Shown: positions 1 through 10,046 of the stretch, one piece after another
Layout: every line of letters starts with the position of its first letter
How positions within the stretch are numbered: position 1 is the stretch's first letter
NCBI RefSeq assembly: GCF_019175385.1
Contig: NC_083339.1
Span: forward strand, 31,773,637-31,837,636
Source: Lycium barbarum
Taxonomy: Eukaryota > Streptophyta > Magnoliopsida > Solanales > Solanaceae
DNA length: 64,000 nucleotides
Direction: 5' to 3'
Made by a program: the position numbers and the translations under genes
The notes under the pieces: model-generated
Database searches by the model: none
Told to the model about the DNA's origin: nothing
What the model saw: only the letters and a program-made list of their open reading frames with translations

Positions 1-452
1 CCTATCAAATGGTCATAACAGCGATTGCATTTTCTGACACTAGGACAATCTCCTACATAATTCTCTTCACTACTTTTTTACGGAGTCAATTTAATATGTT
101 GCCATTTTTTCTTTGTGAATGATGAAATTACGTGGAGATTGAGAGCTTTTGGTTCAGTCTAATCAAACACTGATCTAGACTCTTCATTGGCGGCTTCAGT
201 AAAGTAAATTTGATCCTGTTGAATAAATTCAATTACGTTAAGATTTATTGGCTGGTTAACACAATGTGTTGTTTGTGTATATATATTGATGTTTCGAGTT
301 GCATGGCTGTTTTGCTTCCATATTTGGATGAAATTGTTGGTTCTGCATTTCCCTAAAATTCTTGTACTGAAACTAGGAGGATAAAAAGCTCCTACTGGTC
401 AGGTTGAGTTTGTTGCCTTGTTGGTACTGAATTTAAATGTGGCATGCAACAG
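1..452 (+). other. Presumed last intron of the TPR gene
   Basis: No convincing coding sequence. The stretch is A/T-rich and ends in a plausible 3' splice acceptor (GGCATGCAACAG) at 451-452, immediately before the open frame of the TPR exon. I infer that it is intron. The donor site lies outside the window. Confidence 0.5.
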
Positions 453-682
453 TGCTCATGGATGACCAAAGGGAGAGTGAGGCTGTGGAGGAGCTTACAA
501 GAGCCATTTCTTTCAAACCTGACTTGCAAATGCTTAATCTTCGAGCAGCATTCCATGAGTCAATGGCTGATTTCTCACATGCTCTCCAGGATAGTGAAGC
601 CGCCCTCTGCTTGGATCCCAATCATAAGGATACCTTAGATCTGTACAGCCGCACACGTATTCAAGCACAGAAAAACAACTAG
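453..682 (+). CDS. C-terminal exon of a tetratricopeptide-repeat (TPR) protein
   Basis: This is the last exon of a gene whose body lies left of the window. After the acceptor at 451-452 two bases complete a codon, then 75 codons and a TAG (680-682) follow. The peptide reads as two TPR helix-turn-helix units: residues around EAVEELTRAISFKPDL, then NLRAAFHESMADFSHALQDS and AALCLDPNH. The spacing of small and large hydrophobic residues and the closing pattern LDPNHKDTLDLY are typical of TPRs, which serve as protein-interaction scaffolds. The exon resembles the C-terminal end of the plant EF-hand plus TPR proteins of the At1g05150/At2g32450 type, but this is from memory and cannot be proved from one exon. 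The upstream ATG at 437 is probably in the intron and is not used as the start. The gene converges with the FLX-like gene. Confidence 0.75.
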
Positions 683-1397
683 TCTTGGGAGTATATTCTG
701 CTTTGAAGTAAAAATCAGAAACTATTTGAGCTTTCAAGATTTGTTCAGATATATGGATGGCTCTCTGCACCACATCCTGATGTGCACGGATTGATGACCT
801 AGATAAACTGGGTAATCATTGAGGAAAGCAGAAATTGGATTGGTGTACATATGATTGACGGACATTGTGGTGAAAACTCCTCCTTGACGAAGCAAAGCAG
901 ATCATTTCACAGTGAGCAAAATCAGCAGGCATACGCACGCTCAAACTACTTTCACATTGTTGGTCATTAAGAATTAAAATTCTCAGGTTTTTATCATAAT
1001 ATCCTTTATTTATACAACCTAGAAAGAGGTTAGAAAGTTCAAGAGGAACTTTTCTTTCTCTACTTCTGCTAAACTATAGAGTTGCTGGAATATAATGTGT
1101 ACAAGTTCACCCTCTTCTGAACATCCAATCCTTCAAATCTGTTCGGGTTAAATTTCAAAGAGAGAAGGAAAAAGGGAAATCTAAGCTAGGATGTTAGTGC
1201 GAATAAAACATCATGAGATATACCTAAATATTGATGGTACGCACTTGGGTTCATATGTAATGGGCTTCTATTTGTACGTAAAATTGAGAGGAGAATGACG
1301 TATATATACACAAGAATAGAGTATATTTACAAAATATGATGATACTTTTTAGTTTACAAAACATAATAATAGATTTCTTACGGAACATATATGAAAA
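683..1397. other. 3' UTR and intergenic, no gene seen
   Basis: This follows the TPR stop codon. The first few hundred bases probably hold the 3' UTR; an A/T-rich stretch with TTTATTTATAC near 1003-1013 may be part of the polyadenylation region. No open frame with family resemblance was found on either strand. Confidence 0.4.
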
Positions 1398-1640
1398 TTT
1401 TCGCTCAAAATTTTGTGTGAAAACTGCATGAAATGTGTTATTTCGCTCAATTTTTTGTGTATGAAATACATATTTCTCGCTCAAGGATTAAAATTTTCGC
1501 TCAATATTTTGTGTATGAAATATGTATATTTCGCTCAAGGCTTAGAATTCTCACATTTTTCGTATATCGCTTGCCTAGAATTTCGGTCACAATTTCGCGT
1601 ATGAAAACTGTATAAAATCGGTATGAAATATGTATATAAC
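1398..1640. repeat. Degenerate short-period repeat (TTTCGCTCAA / TTTTGTGTATGAAAT)
   Basis: Four to five imperfect copies of a module combine TTTTCGCTCAA with TTTTGTGTATGAAATA and a TATGTATAT-like tail. Copies begin near 1398, 1439, 1475, 1495 and 1529, with variable spacing of 20-60 bp. A diverged relative, with ATTTAGTTCACAATTTCTTG then GGTATGAAATATGTATA, occurs at about 2308-2360. The open frames over this block on both strands are by-products of the low complexity. The element type is unknown. Confidence 0.5.
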
Positions 1641-3423
1641 TGTATAATATTTTTCTAAAATTCATGTTTTTATTTTATGACATAAAATTCATGTTAGGTT
1701 TTTGGAAATTTAATACAACTACGATAATATTGTACACAACTTTCATACAGTATTCATACAAATAATACAACATACAAAACTTAAAATTCAATTTTCCTAC
1801 AAACTCAACATTAATACAATTTTGAATCTCACTTCAAAATTTGAAATTTTTTAAGTCATTCAAAGAGTAAGCCACCATCTCAAATCTTCCAGTAATCTCA
1901 CCAACCTGAAACATAATATGAATAAAGGATACAAAATTAAACAAAGAAAAAACTGCTTCAATTCATTCCAATTCTTTTGCCTCTAAGTTCAAAATGCTAG
2001 ATCCTCATTGATACTAACATAGACCCACATATCCAATTGATACTCTTTAACTAACAAAAGAAGAACGAATTACATCAAATAGCTAGGAATAACAGAAGTG
2101 TAGCTCAACGGAAGAAAAAAAAATGAAACATAATTACATGAAATTCAAATCGAAGCCATAAGTTACATATGCCAAATCGATGCCGCTCGTGTTTGCACAT
2201 CGATTGAGTTCGACTCGAGATCGGAGATGAGTTGCCGGATTTATCCGACACACATATAAGTATCATACAACTTTAATACATTTTTGAATCTCAATTAGGG
2301 CTTAGAATTTAGTTCACAATTTCTTGTATAAAGCTATATAAAAGTGGTATGAAATATGTATAATGGTTGCGAGCTCCTGCCGATGAGAATGGAGATCTAT
2401 GATGGTGTTAATGGAGATCTACGGTGGTGTTGTGGTGTTTGTTTAGAGCTTTGGTTTACATGGGCTTGAAATAGGCAGGTGCCATCACAGCTTTGAGGGA
2501 ATTGGGTCGTGACAAAACAATTCTGATATATAAGTTCTGTTCAAATCTTTTTTTATGGGGAGTACCATTTGATCTGACTAATTTAGATTCTGATTCTTTC
2601 ACCATATGATTAGTATGAAGGAAGGTCCTAGGCCGATCACCTTGACCTATTGTCCTGTGGTGACTCTCAGTTCAATGTTTTAGCATGCTCGCGTTCTTAT
2701 GTTTACTAGGCTGCATCTTACCAAAAAGAATTCGTCATAGTGCCGAGAAATGTTTCTGGCGACCATCACTATGCCCTTCCTTCCAATTTCAAACTACTCG
2801 TTCCTCTACTGGTCCTGCTGTCAGAAACATGAAGATTTTGATGCCTTGCGATTTTTGATTAATTTTTCCATGAAAGAAGAAAATTTCAGTTTCATACATC
2901 AAATCAACTAAAACTCATTACCCTAGATCTATCATGGCATTATGCATACTCCTAAAATCGGTGATTTTAACTTGGTATATTCATCAAAAAGAAAAGTAGA
3001 TTGGGGTTTTCCACAGTTCCACTCATAACTTCAAAATAGAGTTGTGAAGCGAAGAAAACATATTTCCGATGCATGAAACTTTTTGGATCTTCAGAGAAGG
3101 AAATTAATATTTGAGGTCATCAATTAACATCTAACCTCTTTGCTAGAGGTCACTGGTTATGTAGTTAGCAATTATAATAAGCAAAACCTTTATAAGTTAA
3201 CCTTCAAAAGCAAATTTTTGGGTGTATTAGGAAAGGTTTAGTTGTCGGAGATGTTTTTGTTAGATGGGAAAGAAAGGGGTGCAACTTTGTAAGAAAAGAA
3301 GATTCAAAAATTTGAAGATGAGAAAGGACACGTGACATTTATACCAAGTTTTAGACAAATTTTTGCATTCATTCACCCCTTGTGGGTACAACATGCAAGT
3401 GTCGGGTAGTAAAAGGGGTTAGG
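1641..3423. other. A/T-rich intergenic DNA, no gene seen
   Basis: No reading frame of more than about 60 codons with recognisable features was found. Near 2280-2480 there is a second diverged copy of the upstream repeat module, followed by GATGGTGTTAATGGAGATCT-like short duplications (about 2395-2430). This looks like an old repeat relic of unknown class. Confidence 0.4.
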
Positions 3424-3728
3424 ATCCCCTCCAGTAGTTTTTGGTCCATTATTGTTCAATGGTTAGCTAAGATTATGCCACTTCATTTATATAAAATCAA
3501 TGGATGCTATTTGTTGATACTAAAATACAAATAATAGTTCCCTATCATTTTTTCTTTTTTTCAATCTCTTTCCTCTGTTAGCTTCATTCCAAAGACCTCA
3601 CAAAACTGCGCCCAGTGTCTTCTTTTAGAAATCAGCAGCCTAGCTTTGTAATGGAGAACAAGTTCAAAGAGGTTGGTGGGACATTTAAATTACGATTAAC
3701 AAGGAGTGCAAACTTAAGATTATTGAGA

Positions 3729-3778
3729 AGAAAAGAAAAAAAAAAAAAGGGGGGGGGGGGCGGGGGGGGGGGGGGGGG
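3729..3778 (+). repeat. Poly-A / poly-G run
   Basis: A stretch of about 12 A residues is followed by about 30 G residues with one C. It lies inside the inverted-repeat element. The glycine-rich open frame that crosses it (3615-3848) is an artefact of this run. Length may be unreliable in an assembly. Confidence 0.8.
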
Positions 3779-4125
3779 TCGCTGCCATTACCATTGTTTT
3801 ATTGCTTCATTTGTTTGCATAAAATACTTACTGCTGATGAACCACTAACCCGTAAAAATGTTATCCTTCCACTATGATAACACAAACTCAGGCTTCAAAA
3901 CTTGGAACAAAAAAGATCTAATTTTTGCTTTTAAGAAGAAGGATTTCAAATAATGATGTTATTAACTATGCAATGATCTATTATCTTTCAAATAAAGCTT
4001 TTACCCATTTCAAAGCAATGAACAAGAATGAAGCGATAGCTGCATATGATACAAAAAGATGAAGTGAAGGAAGGTAGGAAAGCTGGGTATGAAGCTAACA
4101 GAGGAGAGAGGTTGGAAAGAGGAAA

Positions 4126-4247
4126 ATAGCAGTCATCGATTTGATATAAATGACGTGGCATGATCATTGCATATTATTTGTATTTTAGTATAAAAAAAAT
4201 AGCAGCCATCGATTTGATATAAATGACGTGGCATGATCTTAGCTAAC
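4126..4247 (+). repeat. Subterminal tandem duplication in the transposon's right arm
   Basis: The block that begins ATAGCAGTCATCGATTTGAT at 4126 is repeated 73 bp later at 4199 (ATAGCAGCCATCGATTTGAT). Both copies share the next 20 or so bases, including GACGTGGCATGATC. Only the second copy joins the terminal part. The left arm carries a single corresponding segment. Confidence 0.75.
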
Positions 4248-4286
4248 TACTGAACAATAATGGACCAAAAACTACTGGAGGAGACA

Positions 4287-4939
4287 CTGAAAACATTTGA
4301 TGTGTGACGGGCTAACTGTATTAGAGAGGTGGCACAGAAATCTGACCTAAAGGTTAGGAGGTAAATTATGTAACCTTCCTACAATAAATGTGAAATTAGT
4401 TTCCACTACATTTTTCCCCTTCCCCTTTCCCTATTCCGGTGTAATGGAAAACAAATTTTGAAAACGGTTTTCGTATGGCCATTACATTATTTCCTGTCTT
4501 CGATCTTCATCTTCGAACTTATTTGGTGCCGTGCTCGGTAGCGGTAAAATAAAGTGTGATTCAAAGCTAAAGATGAAAATTTTTGACAAACGATTTGATC
4601 AATATGCTTTACAGGTTCCTAGTTAATTCTAAATTTGCTATCCAAGTCTCTAAAATCCTGACTGAAATTAATTTAAAGGACTAAATAGGTTTATATCCCG
4701 CATCCAGCTAATTTACTAGCCGGAGTAAGGGAAAGAGATTTGCAGAATGAACCAGAACTGTCATTATCTGAATTATGAGCCTGCAATCAAGATGACTGCT
4801 GCAAGCCAGATTAGCATTCGTGCACCAAGAATAATTATTTGACCTGTGCTTCGTCAAGAATCCACTATTCTCATGAAAGTTAAGACACATTTACTTGTGC
4901 TTGGGATCCAACAGAAGCTTTTCAGTTTCCAACCACAAA
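4287..4939. other. Intergenic / 3' UTR of the FLX-like gene
   Basis: No coding frame was found. Because the FLX-like gene ends at 4940 on the minus strand, the right part (roughly 4700-4939) is probably its 3' UTR. The rest is A/T-rich spacer between the converging genes. Confidence 0.4.
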
Positions 4940-5041
4940 CTACTGATGTACATAGGGTTGTGTCATGTCGTAAGGACCATGTGAACCATATGACATGGCT
5001 CCTGGAACATATTGGGTGGCTGCATCAGTACTGCCCTGAAC
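4940..5041 (-). CDS. FLX-like gene, exon 4
   Basis: The exon follows the acceptor TTGCAG (5047-5042) and encodes 33 residues, beginning VQGSTDAATQYVPGAMSYG and ending QPYVHQ, then TAG at 4942-4940. The segment is too short to stand out as an open frame. It was found from the expected Gly/Tyr-rich tail of the family and the phase-0 junction with exon 3. Confidence 0.88.
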   Translation of the reverse strand, partial: VQGSTDAATQYVPGAMSYGSHGPYDMTQPYVHQ

Positions 5042-8000
5042 CTGCAACATTACACCATTATTGAAAATAGGACAGTTGTATCATAGCTCATTTAAAGTTT
5101 GGACAAAGCTTGAGTTGCAATTAGATAGCAATTGGCATGTGCTACTACTTCCGCTCCTCTTTGTAGGGTAGGGAGGGAAGTGTCATTGATCAAAACAGGT
5201 TGAACCAACTAAATAATGGTTCGGTTTAGTAGCCTTTAGAGTAGGAAACTCTATACTAATTTTTGCTTCTCCGAAGTGCCAAAGGTAAGCACGATATCAT
5301 TATAAGCATAGAAGTCCCAAGGTATCATTTCAGCAATGGCATCTTTTTTTCTTTTTCCAAAGCAACCATCACAAGTCAATGTGTATCATGAAAATCTTTC
5401 TCACGTAAAATCATTTCTGATGATCTAATTTCCTAAGTTTTTCTTTACAAAGGATGGTCTAATTTCCTGATGTAAAGCTAGTGAAGTGAATAAAAGGGAA
5501 AAGAAGACCGAAAATGACAATGGAAACAATCGTCACCAATCAAGCAAATATATAAAGGATCCTTGGGAGTTGTTGCTTTTTGATGATAAAAGAAATTATT
5601 CTCAAAAGTGTGTTATGGTCATCTTCAACATGACCATCTTTACTTAAAGGTTGAACCCATCAAGAGACACCTGTGGTTGGCAGCATCTTTCACTTAGACA
5701 CCTCAACTAAACCTTGTTCTATTTGGACAGCTGGGGTAGGGCCCGACTGTGTCATTAAGACATTTTTCGCTAACATGGCACCGTGAGTGTAATACATCCA
5801 ATCTAGGCGCATGAGAGGCTCATTTTTTTCCTTGAATTTTTTTTCTCATCTCTTTATTTTCTCAGCTCCTCCGATCCGCCATTCCCATGACCTCTGTTAT
5901 CACCACATTTCCTTTTCCTTTCCTTCCTCTTTCGCCACCATACCCAGGAAAAGAACCTTAGCAAACAAGTTTTTACTGTATTGGTCAAATCAACACTGAT
6001 GGGTGAACACAAGTAAAAGAAAACAAACCCATGATTGAGCAAAAGCCATGAGCACAGTACCTTAAGAAAATCATAGTGTTTTTTTTTTTTTTTTTTTTTA
6101 ATTTTTTTATTATTTTTATGACAGAAAATCATAGAGTTTTACCTACTTGATTTCTTGCTAGTTTCAATTTTTTAACTATATTTGTCAATGACCAAAAAAA
6201 AAAAAAAAAGGAGGGAGAAAGATGTGCTGGTGTTAATAGTGGAGATTTAGGGGAAGGTTGGTAGTGAGAAAGGAGCAAGAAGAGATGGGGAAGGGAGAAT
6301 GACATTCTGAGAAAAAGAAAGAGAAAGAAAGGGAGGGATTAAAATGCAGGAGCGATTTTGAAATAAAAATTTAAAAAATGGAACAAAGAAAAAGGGAGAA
6401 AAGTTGTGGCGGTGATAATGGTGGGGATCTAGGTGAAGATTGGCAGGAAGAAGGGATCGAAGACAAAGCACAAGAAGGCCCCCGGGGGGGGGGGGGGGGG
6501 GGGGGGTTCTAGGGGATAGAGATTCTAAAGAAAAATAAATAAAAAAGAGGTTCTTTTTAAATAAAATTTCCACGTGTCGCATATGAATTCGTTTAGTTTT
6601 CCACGGAGAAGGCACTTGGCAAGCTTAAGCTGATTTTGAGAATGTGTAAAAAGTGTCTAAATTTCACAGCCGGGACCTACCCTAGGTGTCTAAATGGAAC
6701 ACTGTTTACTTGAGGTGTCTAAGTGAAAGATGTTGTCAACCACAGGTGTCTCCCGATGGATTCAACCTTACTTAAAACGCCTTCATACCAAGAAGCATAG
6801 AAGATAGCCTATCATTGTCCCGACATCCAACAGAACAAAGTAAAAACCAAAATGAGAGGAAGAAGGAAATTATTGAATCTGGGTGGAAAAAGAATACATT
6901 TTGAGGCCCCGTTTGTCCATAGATACCAAATTTTTTTTTTGGAATTTTGGAGTTGGAGTTGGAGTTGTGTTTGGCCATAGTTTTTGAAATTGTAGTTTTT
7001 GGTGAAATGTAGTTGTAAAAAAGTGAAAAAAGTGAAATTTTTTTGAAAAACAAGTTTATTGAGTTTTTGGCTAAACACTGATTCCGGAAAAAAGTGAAAA
7101 AAAATTCCGGAATAAAGTGAATAATTCTTATGGCCAAACAGGGGCCTAAAGTGAACAAGTAGGAAATTCACCTATTCTGCGTATGCTAACTTAGTTCATT
7201 GACAGGCAATGGACAAAGAGCAAACTTACATGGTAGAGGGATTTAACTTGTCTAAATCACTGAAGGAGACGAATGATGGATGAACAACAGGCAAACAACA
7301 AATACTTAAGAGATTATCTCATGCAGCATTACATCTCATTGCTGCCACTCTAATAGAATTTCTTATGTAAACTGTTGCAGAAACTATCAAACCAAAAGTC
7401 ACTACAAGATAAAACCATTTGATAATGTAAGAGAGATGTAATTACAAACCTGACGTACAGCATAAGAAGCAGGGTACAGATTCCCTCCATATCCTGTTTC
7501 AGGATTTCCATAATCGGCAGAATATGTAAAACCTGAAAGGATAAATCAAAATTTCTATTTTAATTAGTTGACTGTACTATGAAGTGGAGAATAATGATAA
7601 GCTCTACAGGAGCAGCAAACTAGTGGTTTGAATACCTGGAGTTGCTGCAGCAAACTGGTGGTTTGAATTACTTGGAGCTGCAGCAGCAGCTGCTGCCCTT
7701 GCCCTCTTTTCTGCATTTGCAAGCTCAGCATGTAGCTTTTCAATTTCAGAAGTCATAGTAATCTTATGCTTCTCCATTTCTTGACTATATTCAAGGTTGC
7801 TGGCATACATCTTTTTTTCATAGTCAATAGCAGCCCTGTTCATAGAGACAGCACTCCTCAAATATCAACAAGAGTAAGAGAGCCTGAGAAACAGCATGTG
7901 ATGCAGAATGACCAAAATGGCAATATAAACTATAAAGGGGCCCATGTCACAGCAAATTTACTATACTTATAATGTGATTTTCCGTCGCAGTGTCCATTAA

Positions 8001-10046
8001 CATCATAGAGATGCGACTTTGATACATGCTCACCACAATTTTTTTATTTTTTATGATGGTGGTGTCCGGGCAAGCTTGCTTCCATGGGTACCTGCTACCT
8101 CGACCAGCACAGTTACTGAGTAACTCTGCCCACCAAGGCTTAGACAAATGGGAAGAATCCCCTCGTTTTTTGCATCCACTGGGATTTGAACCTGAGACCT
8201 CATAGTTCTCCTCCCACTTCATAAATAGATAGATATTTTAATTGTTCATTAACAAAACAAACATGATAAACCTTTAACCACATCTGAACTAAATTAGGGT
8301 TAACACATGACATTGGAGAAGGTAAAGTGATATCCATCATATACTAAAGAAGGGAACAAAAAGTTTTGCTCATTAATAAACAAACGCGAAGAACCTTTTG
8401 AGCTATAATAGAGTAACACATGATATTGGAGAAGGTGAAGTGATATATCTTCTAGTTTGCCTAGCGAGTTCCTTTTTTTTTTCTTCAAATGCGGTCTTCA
8501 ATTGATGTTTTCTTAACCTTTCGAAGACCTTGCGTAAATTTTTGATGTGGTCGGTTCTTTCTTTTGAAAAGACTACCAAATCGTCCACGTAAGGCTCGCA
8601 TATGTTATGTAGGAGGTCACTAGATTACCAGCTTCCAATTTGGATATAACTATGACTTCCACAGCAAACAAGGATGTCCACATTTCGTCATTAATTGCAG
8701 CTCTCCTCACATGTCTCTGAGATACACTAAGACAGGGCTCACGCTTCTTATATCATGATAAAATATAATTCTCAGGATATCCCGTCGATTTACTGATGTA
8801 AACCTTGCATCTAGTTTTGCCAATCTATTTGGTACTATAAGAGTCCTATTTTAGGCAGGTTTTGTTCCCGTTAGATAATGGTGAAACCGGGTTTGAAATA
8901 TTCTCTCTTTTAAATAAAACACGAATATCTTTTTCTAGAAAGAAATAAAAATTATTATCTGTTTATCATAACTGGATCGACTACAAGTAGAACAAATGGT
9001 CAAGGCCAAAGACAATCCAATACATACAAAGGGAGGGCGCATAGCTCCGATTTAATTTGCTTTCGCTTCCCGATTTTCAAACCACATAAACTTTGACCAA
9101 CATCTTAAGATGTATTCTTTCACCAAAAAATTGATAGATGTATTCTTTCACCAAATTGATATGAGAAAAATTGCAACTTACGGTACTTTTTAAATATATA
9201 GATTTTAATCATAAAATATTAAGTTACTCTAATCCAATTTAGCTTCAAAGTTTAGGCTCTCGCAAAGCGACAAGTGTCACATAGATTGGGATGAAGGAAT
9301 TATATGTTCATTTATCGTAAAAACAAAAATGAGATCATAGAGTGGAATAGGTAGTGGTGTAGGGATCTAATAGCTCAGTTGGTTGGATACCTGAACTCTC
9401 ACCTTATTGGTGAGTATAAGGTGAGGGTTCGAATCCCCACATTGTCATCCCCTTCCCCTGCCCCTATGTAATAAAAAAACAATCTAAAAAAAAAAAAGAA
9501 TAGGTAGTAGTAGTAGTAGTGAGGTTACCTTCCTCGTTGAACTTCCTTATGCATGGACTCAATTTCAGCTTTGATTACAGGAAACTGTTGTAACTCTTCA
9601 CGAACCTTAAGGAGATCATCCTCCATGTCGTGCAATTTGGCAGTAAGCTCTTTGCGGTCAGCATTTAGGTTCTGTATATCTGTCCTAACTCTAGCCATTT
9701 CCACACTAAGCTCGTCCTCTATACGGACATCAGATTCCTTCTTCCTTGCCTTCTCGTAAACCTCTCGGACTTCAGCATCACTTTCGGTTTTGACGGTTGC
9801 GGCTGTGGAAGAGAGAAGATGGAGCTCCTGTTGAACGGCAGAGAGGTCCTGTTTAAGAGCCACGTGTGCTGCTGCCAGACGCTGGTTCTCCATCAGCAGG
9901 GTTTCGATCTCCCGTTCTCTGTCATCGATTATGACTGATGGGTGAATTTGAGTTTGGGCTTCGGCTGCTGGAAAACGGCGCCCAGAATCATCCGGTACTG
10001 GGGTTGGGTAAGGGTCGCGGCGGCGTTTTCGTCCCTTCATCACCAC
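4940..10046 (-). CDS. FLX / FLX-like coiled-coil protein gene (4 exons)
   Basis: Four exons were joined by eye: 10046-9529, 7856-7636, 7532-7450 and 5041-4940, giving 307 codons plus TAG. All introns are GT..AG and the phases fit (2, 1, 0). The first ~50 residues are basic then Pro-rich (KGRKRRRDPYP). Next comes a long heptad-rich coiled coil (about 45-230: REREIETLLMENQRL, LHDMEDDLLKVREEL, IEKLHAELANAEKRA), an Ala run, and a Gly/Tyr-rich tail (NPETGYGGNLYPASY, ending SYGSHGPYDMTQPY). This matches the FLOWERING LOCUS C EXPRESSOR (FLX/FLL) family in order and length. In Arabidopsis, FLX is part of the FRIGIDA activator complex that raises FLC expression, and other members act in development; which paralogue this is cannot be told. 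The introns hold several transposon insertions. A second in-frame ATG two codons downstream (MKGRKRRR) is an alternative start. Confidence 0.9.
5042..5639. other. Intron 3 of the FLX-like gene, left part
   Basis: A/T-rich intronic sequence with no recognisable coding frame, up to the target duplication of the Mutator-type element at 5640. Confidence 0.6.
5640..6776. mobile_element. Mutator-type non-autonomous element with perfect 9-bp target duplication
   Basis: The element proper is 5649-6767 (1,119 bp). It begins GGTTGAACCCATCAAGAGAC and ends with the inverted match finishing GATGGATTCAACC. Inverted similarity continues for roughly 100 bp (AGACACCTGTGGTTG, ATCTTTCACTTAGACACCTC, GGGTAGG). 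It is flanked by identical 9-mers TTACTTAAA at 5640-5648 and 6768-6776. A 9-bp duplication plus long inverted repeats is the Mutator hallmark. There is no transposase inside. The interior holds poly-T, poly-A and a poly-G tract (about 6483-6506), and the open frames there (5811-6615) look non-coding. It sits in intron 3 of the FLX-like gene. Confidence 0.92.
6905..7146. mobile_element. hAT-like MITE in intron 3
   Basis: A 242-bp element has inverted ends GGCCCCGTTTGTCCATAG at left and CTTATGGCCAAACAGGGGCC at right. The interior is A/T-rich with repeated AGTTGGAGTTGGAG and AAAAAGTGAAAAAA motifs. GGCCCCGTTTGGCCA-type ends are common in hAT-derived miniature elements of Solanaceae (established knowledge). 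The flanking 8-mers are only partly alike, so the target duplication is not proved. The minus-strand open frames (6772-7171) are by-products. Confidence 0.75.
7147..7449. other. Intron 3 of the FLX-like gene, right part
   Basis: Intronic sequence next to exon 3 with no coding signal. It ends at the donor GTTTGT read on the minus strand from 7449. Confidence 0.6.
7450..7532 (-). CDS. FLX-like gene, exon 3
   Basis: The exon is 83 nt between CTTTCAG (acceptor ending 7533) and the donor GTTTGT starting at 7449. Two bases complete the Gly codon begun in exon 2, then 27 codons follow (FTYSADYGNPETGYGGN and on to YAVRQ). It is in frame with both neighbours. Confidence 0.88.
7636..7856 (-). CDS. FLX-like gene, exon 2
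   Basis: The exon is 221 nt. The acceptor ATTTGAG ends at 7857 and the donor GTATTC begins at 7635. It encodes the end of the coiled coil (RAAIDYEKKMYASNLEYSQ, EMEKHKITMTSEIEKLHAEL) and an Ala-rich linker. The ~9 open codons beyond the donor are intronic. Confidence 0.88.
7857..8465. other. Intron 1 of the FLX-like gene, left part
   Basis: Intronic DNA. It contains two imperfect copies of a ~37-bp unit, ACACATGACATTGGAGAAGG at about 8305 and ACACATGATATTGGAGAAGG at about 8415, about 110 bp apart and flanking unrelated sequence. No coding frame was seen. Confidence 0.5.
8466..8610 (-). pseudogene. Ty3/gypsy reverse-transcriptase fragment
   Basis: A short minus-strand frame reads YVDDLVVFSKERTDHIKNLR followed by KVFERLRKHQLK. 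This is the catalytic YVDD strand and the following helix of a Ty3/gypsy reverse transcriptase. The wording is closest to the Tat/Ogre branch, where YVDDMIVKS followed by NLRKVFERLR is usual. Nothing before or after continues the domain, so it is a ~45-codon scrap within intron 1, ending in a low-complexity Lys run. Confidence 0.7.
8611..9344. other. Intron 1 of the FLX-like gene, middle part
   Basis: A/T-rich intronic sequence. A local duplication of TATTCTTTCACCAAA (about 9113-9155) is the only structure noticed. Confidence 0.45.
9345..9508 (+). mobile_element. SolS-type tRNA-derived SINE with 11-bp target duplication
   Basis: The head is tRNA-like. An A-box (TAGCTCAGTTGGT, 9371-9383) and a B-box (GGTTCGAATCC, about 9426-9436) form a type 2 RNA polymerase III promoter. 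A short pyrimidine-rich body (CCCCTTCCCCTGCCCCTATG) and an A-rich tail up to 9497 follow. The direct repeats GAATAGGTAGT at 9345-9355 and 9498-9508 flank it. This layout matches the SolS SINE families of Solanaceae. The element lies in intron 1 of the FLX-like gene, antisense to it. Confidence 0.9.
9529..10046 (-). CDS. FLX-like gene, exon 1
   Basis: The exon is 518 nt, from ATG at 10046 to the donor AAG/GTAACC (G at 9528). It encodes the basic N-terminus and the main coiled coil, ending SMHKEVQRG plus two bases of the next codon. It ends in phase 2, matching exon 2. Confidence 0.9.

Larger units (their letters stand above)
3424..4286. mobile_element. Non-autonomous DNA transposon with long terminal inverted repeats
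   Basis: The two ends are inverted copies. The left end, from CCCCTCCAGTAGTTTTTGG at 3426, is mirrored at the right, ending CTACTGGAGGAG near 4283. Matching continues inward through GTTAGCTAAGAT, a conserved ATGCCAC block, ATACTAAAATACAAAT and CCTCTGTTAGCTTCAT (left about 3424-3595, right about 4085-4286). The inverted repeats are thus about 170-200 bp, typical of Mutator-like non-autonomous elements. The interior holds a polypurine run and no transposase. No convincing target duplication is visible at the ends, so exact borders and superfamily are uncertain. Confidence 0.75.

Noticed and set aside
3615..3848. Glycine-run protein
   Set aside because: Created by the poly-G run within an inverted-repeat transposon.
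6247..6615. 122-codon minus-strand frame with a proline run
   Set aside because: Lies wholly inside the Mutator-type element, the proline run comes from poly-G, and no family resemblance was seen.
9361..9450. A possible tRNA gene
   Set aside because: A- and B-boxes are present, but the insert between them is too long for a cloverleaf, there is no clear acceptor pairing, and a SINE body, A-rich tail and target duplication follow.
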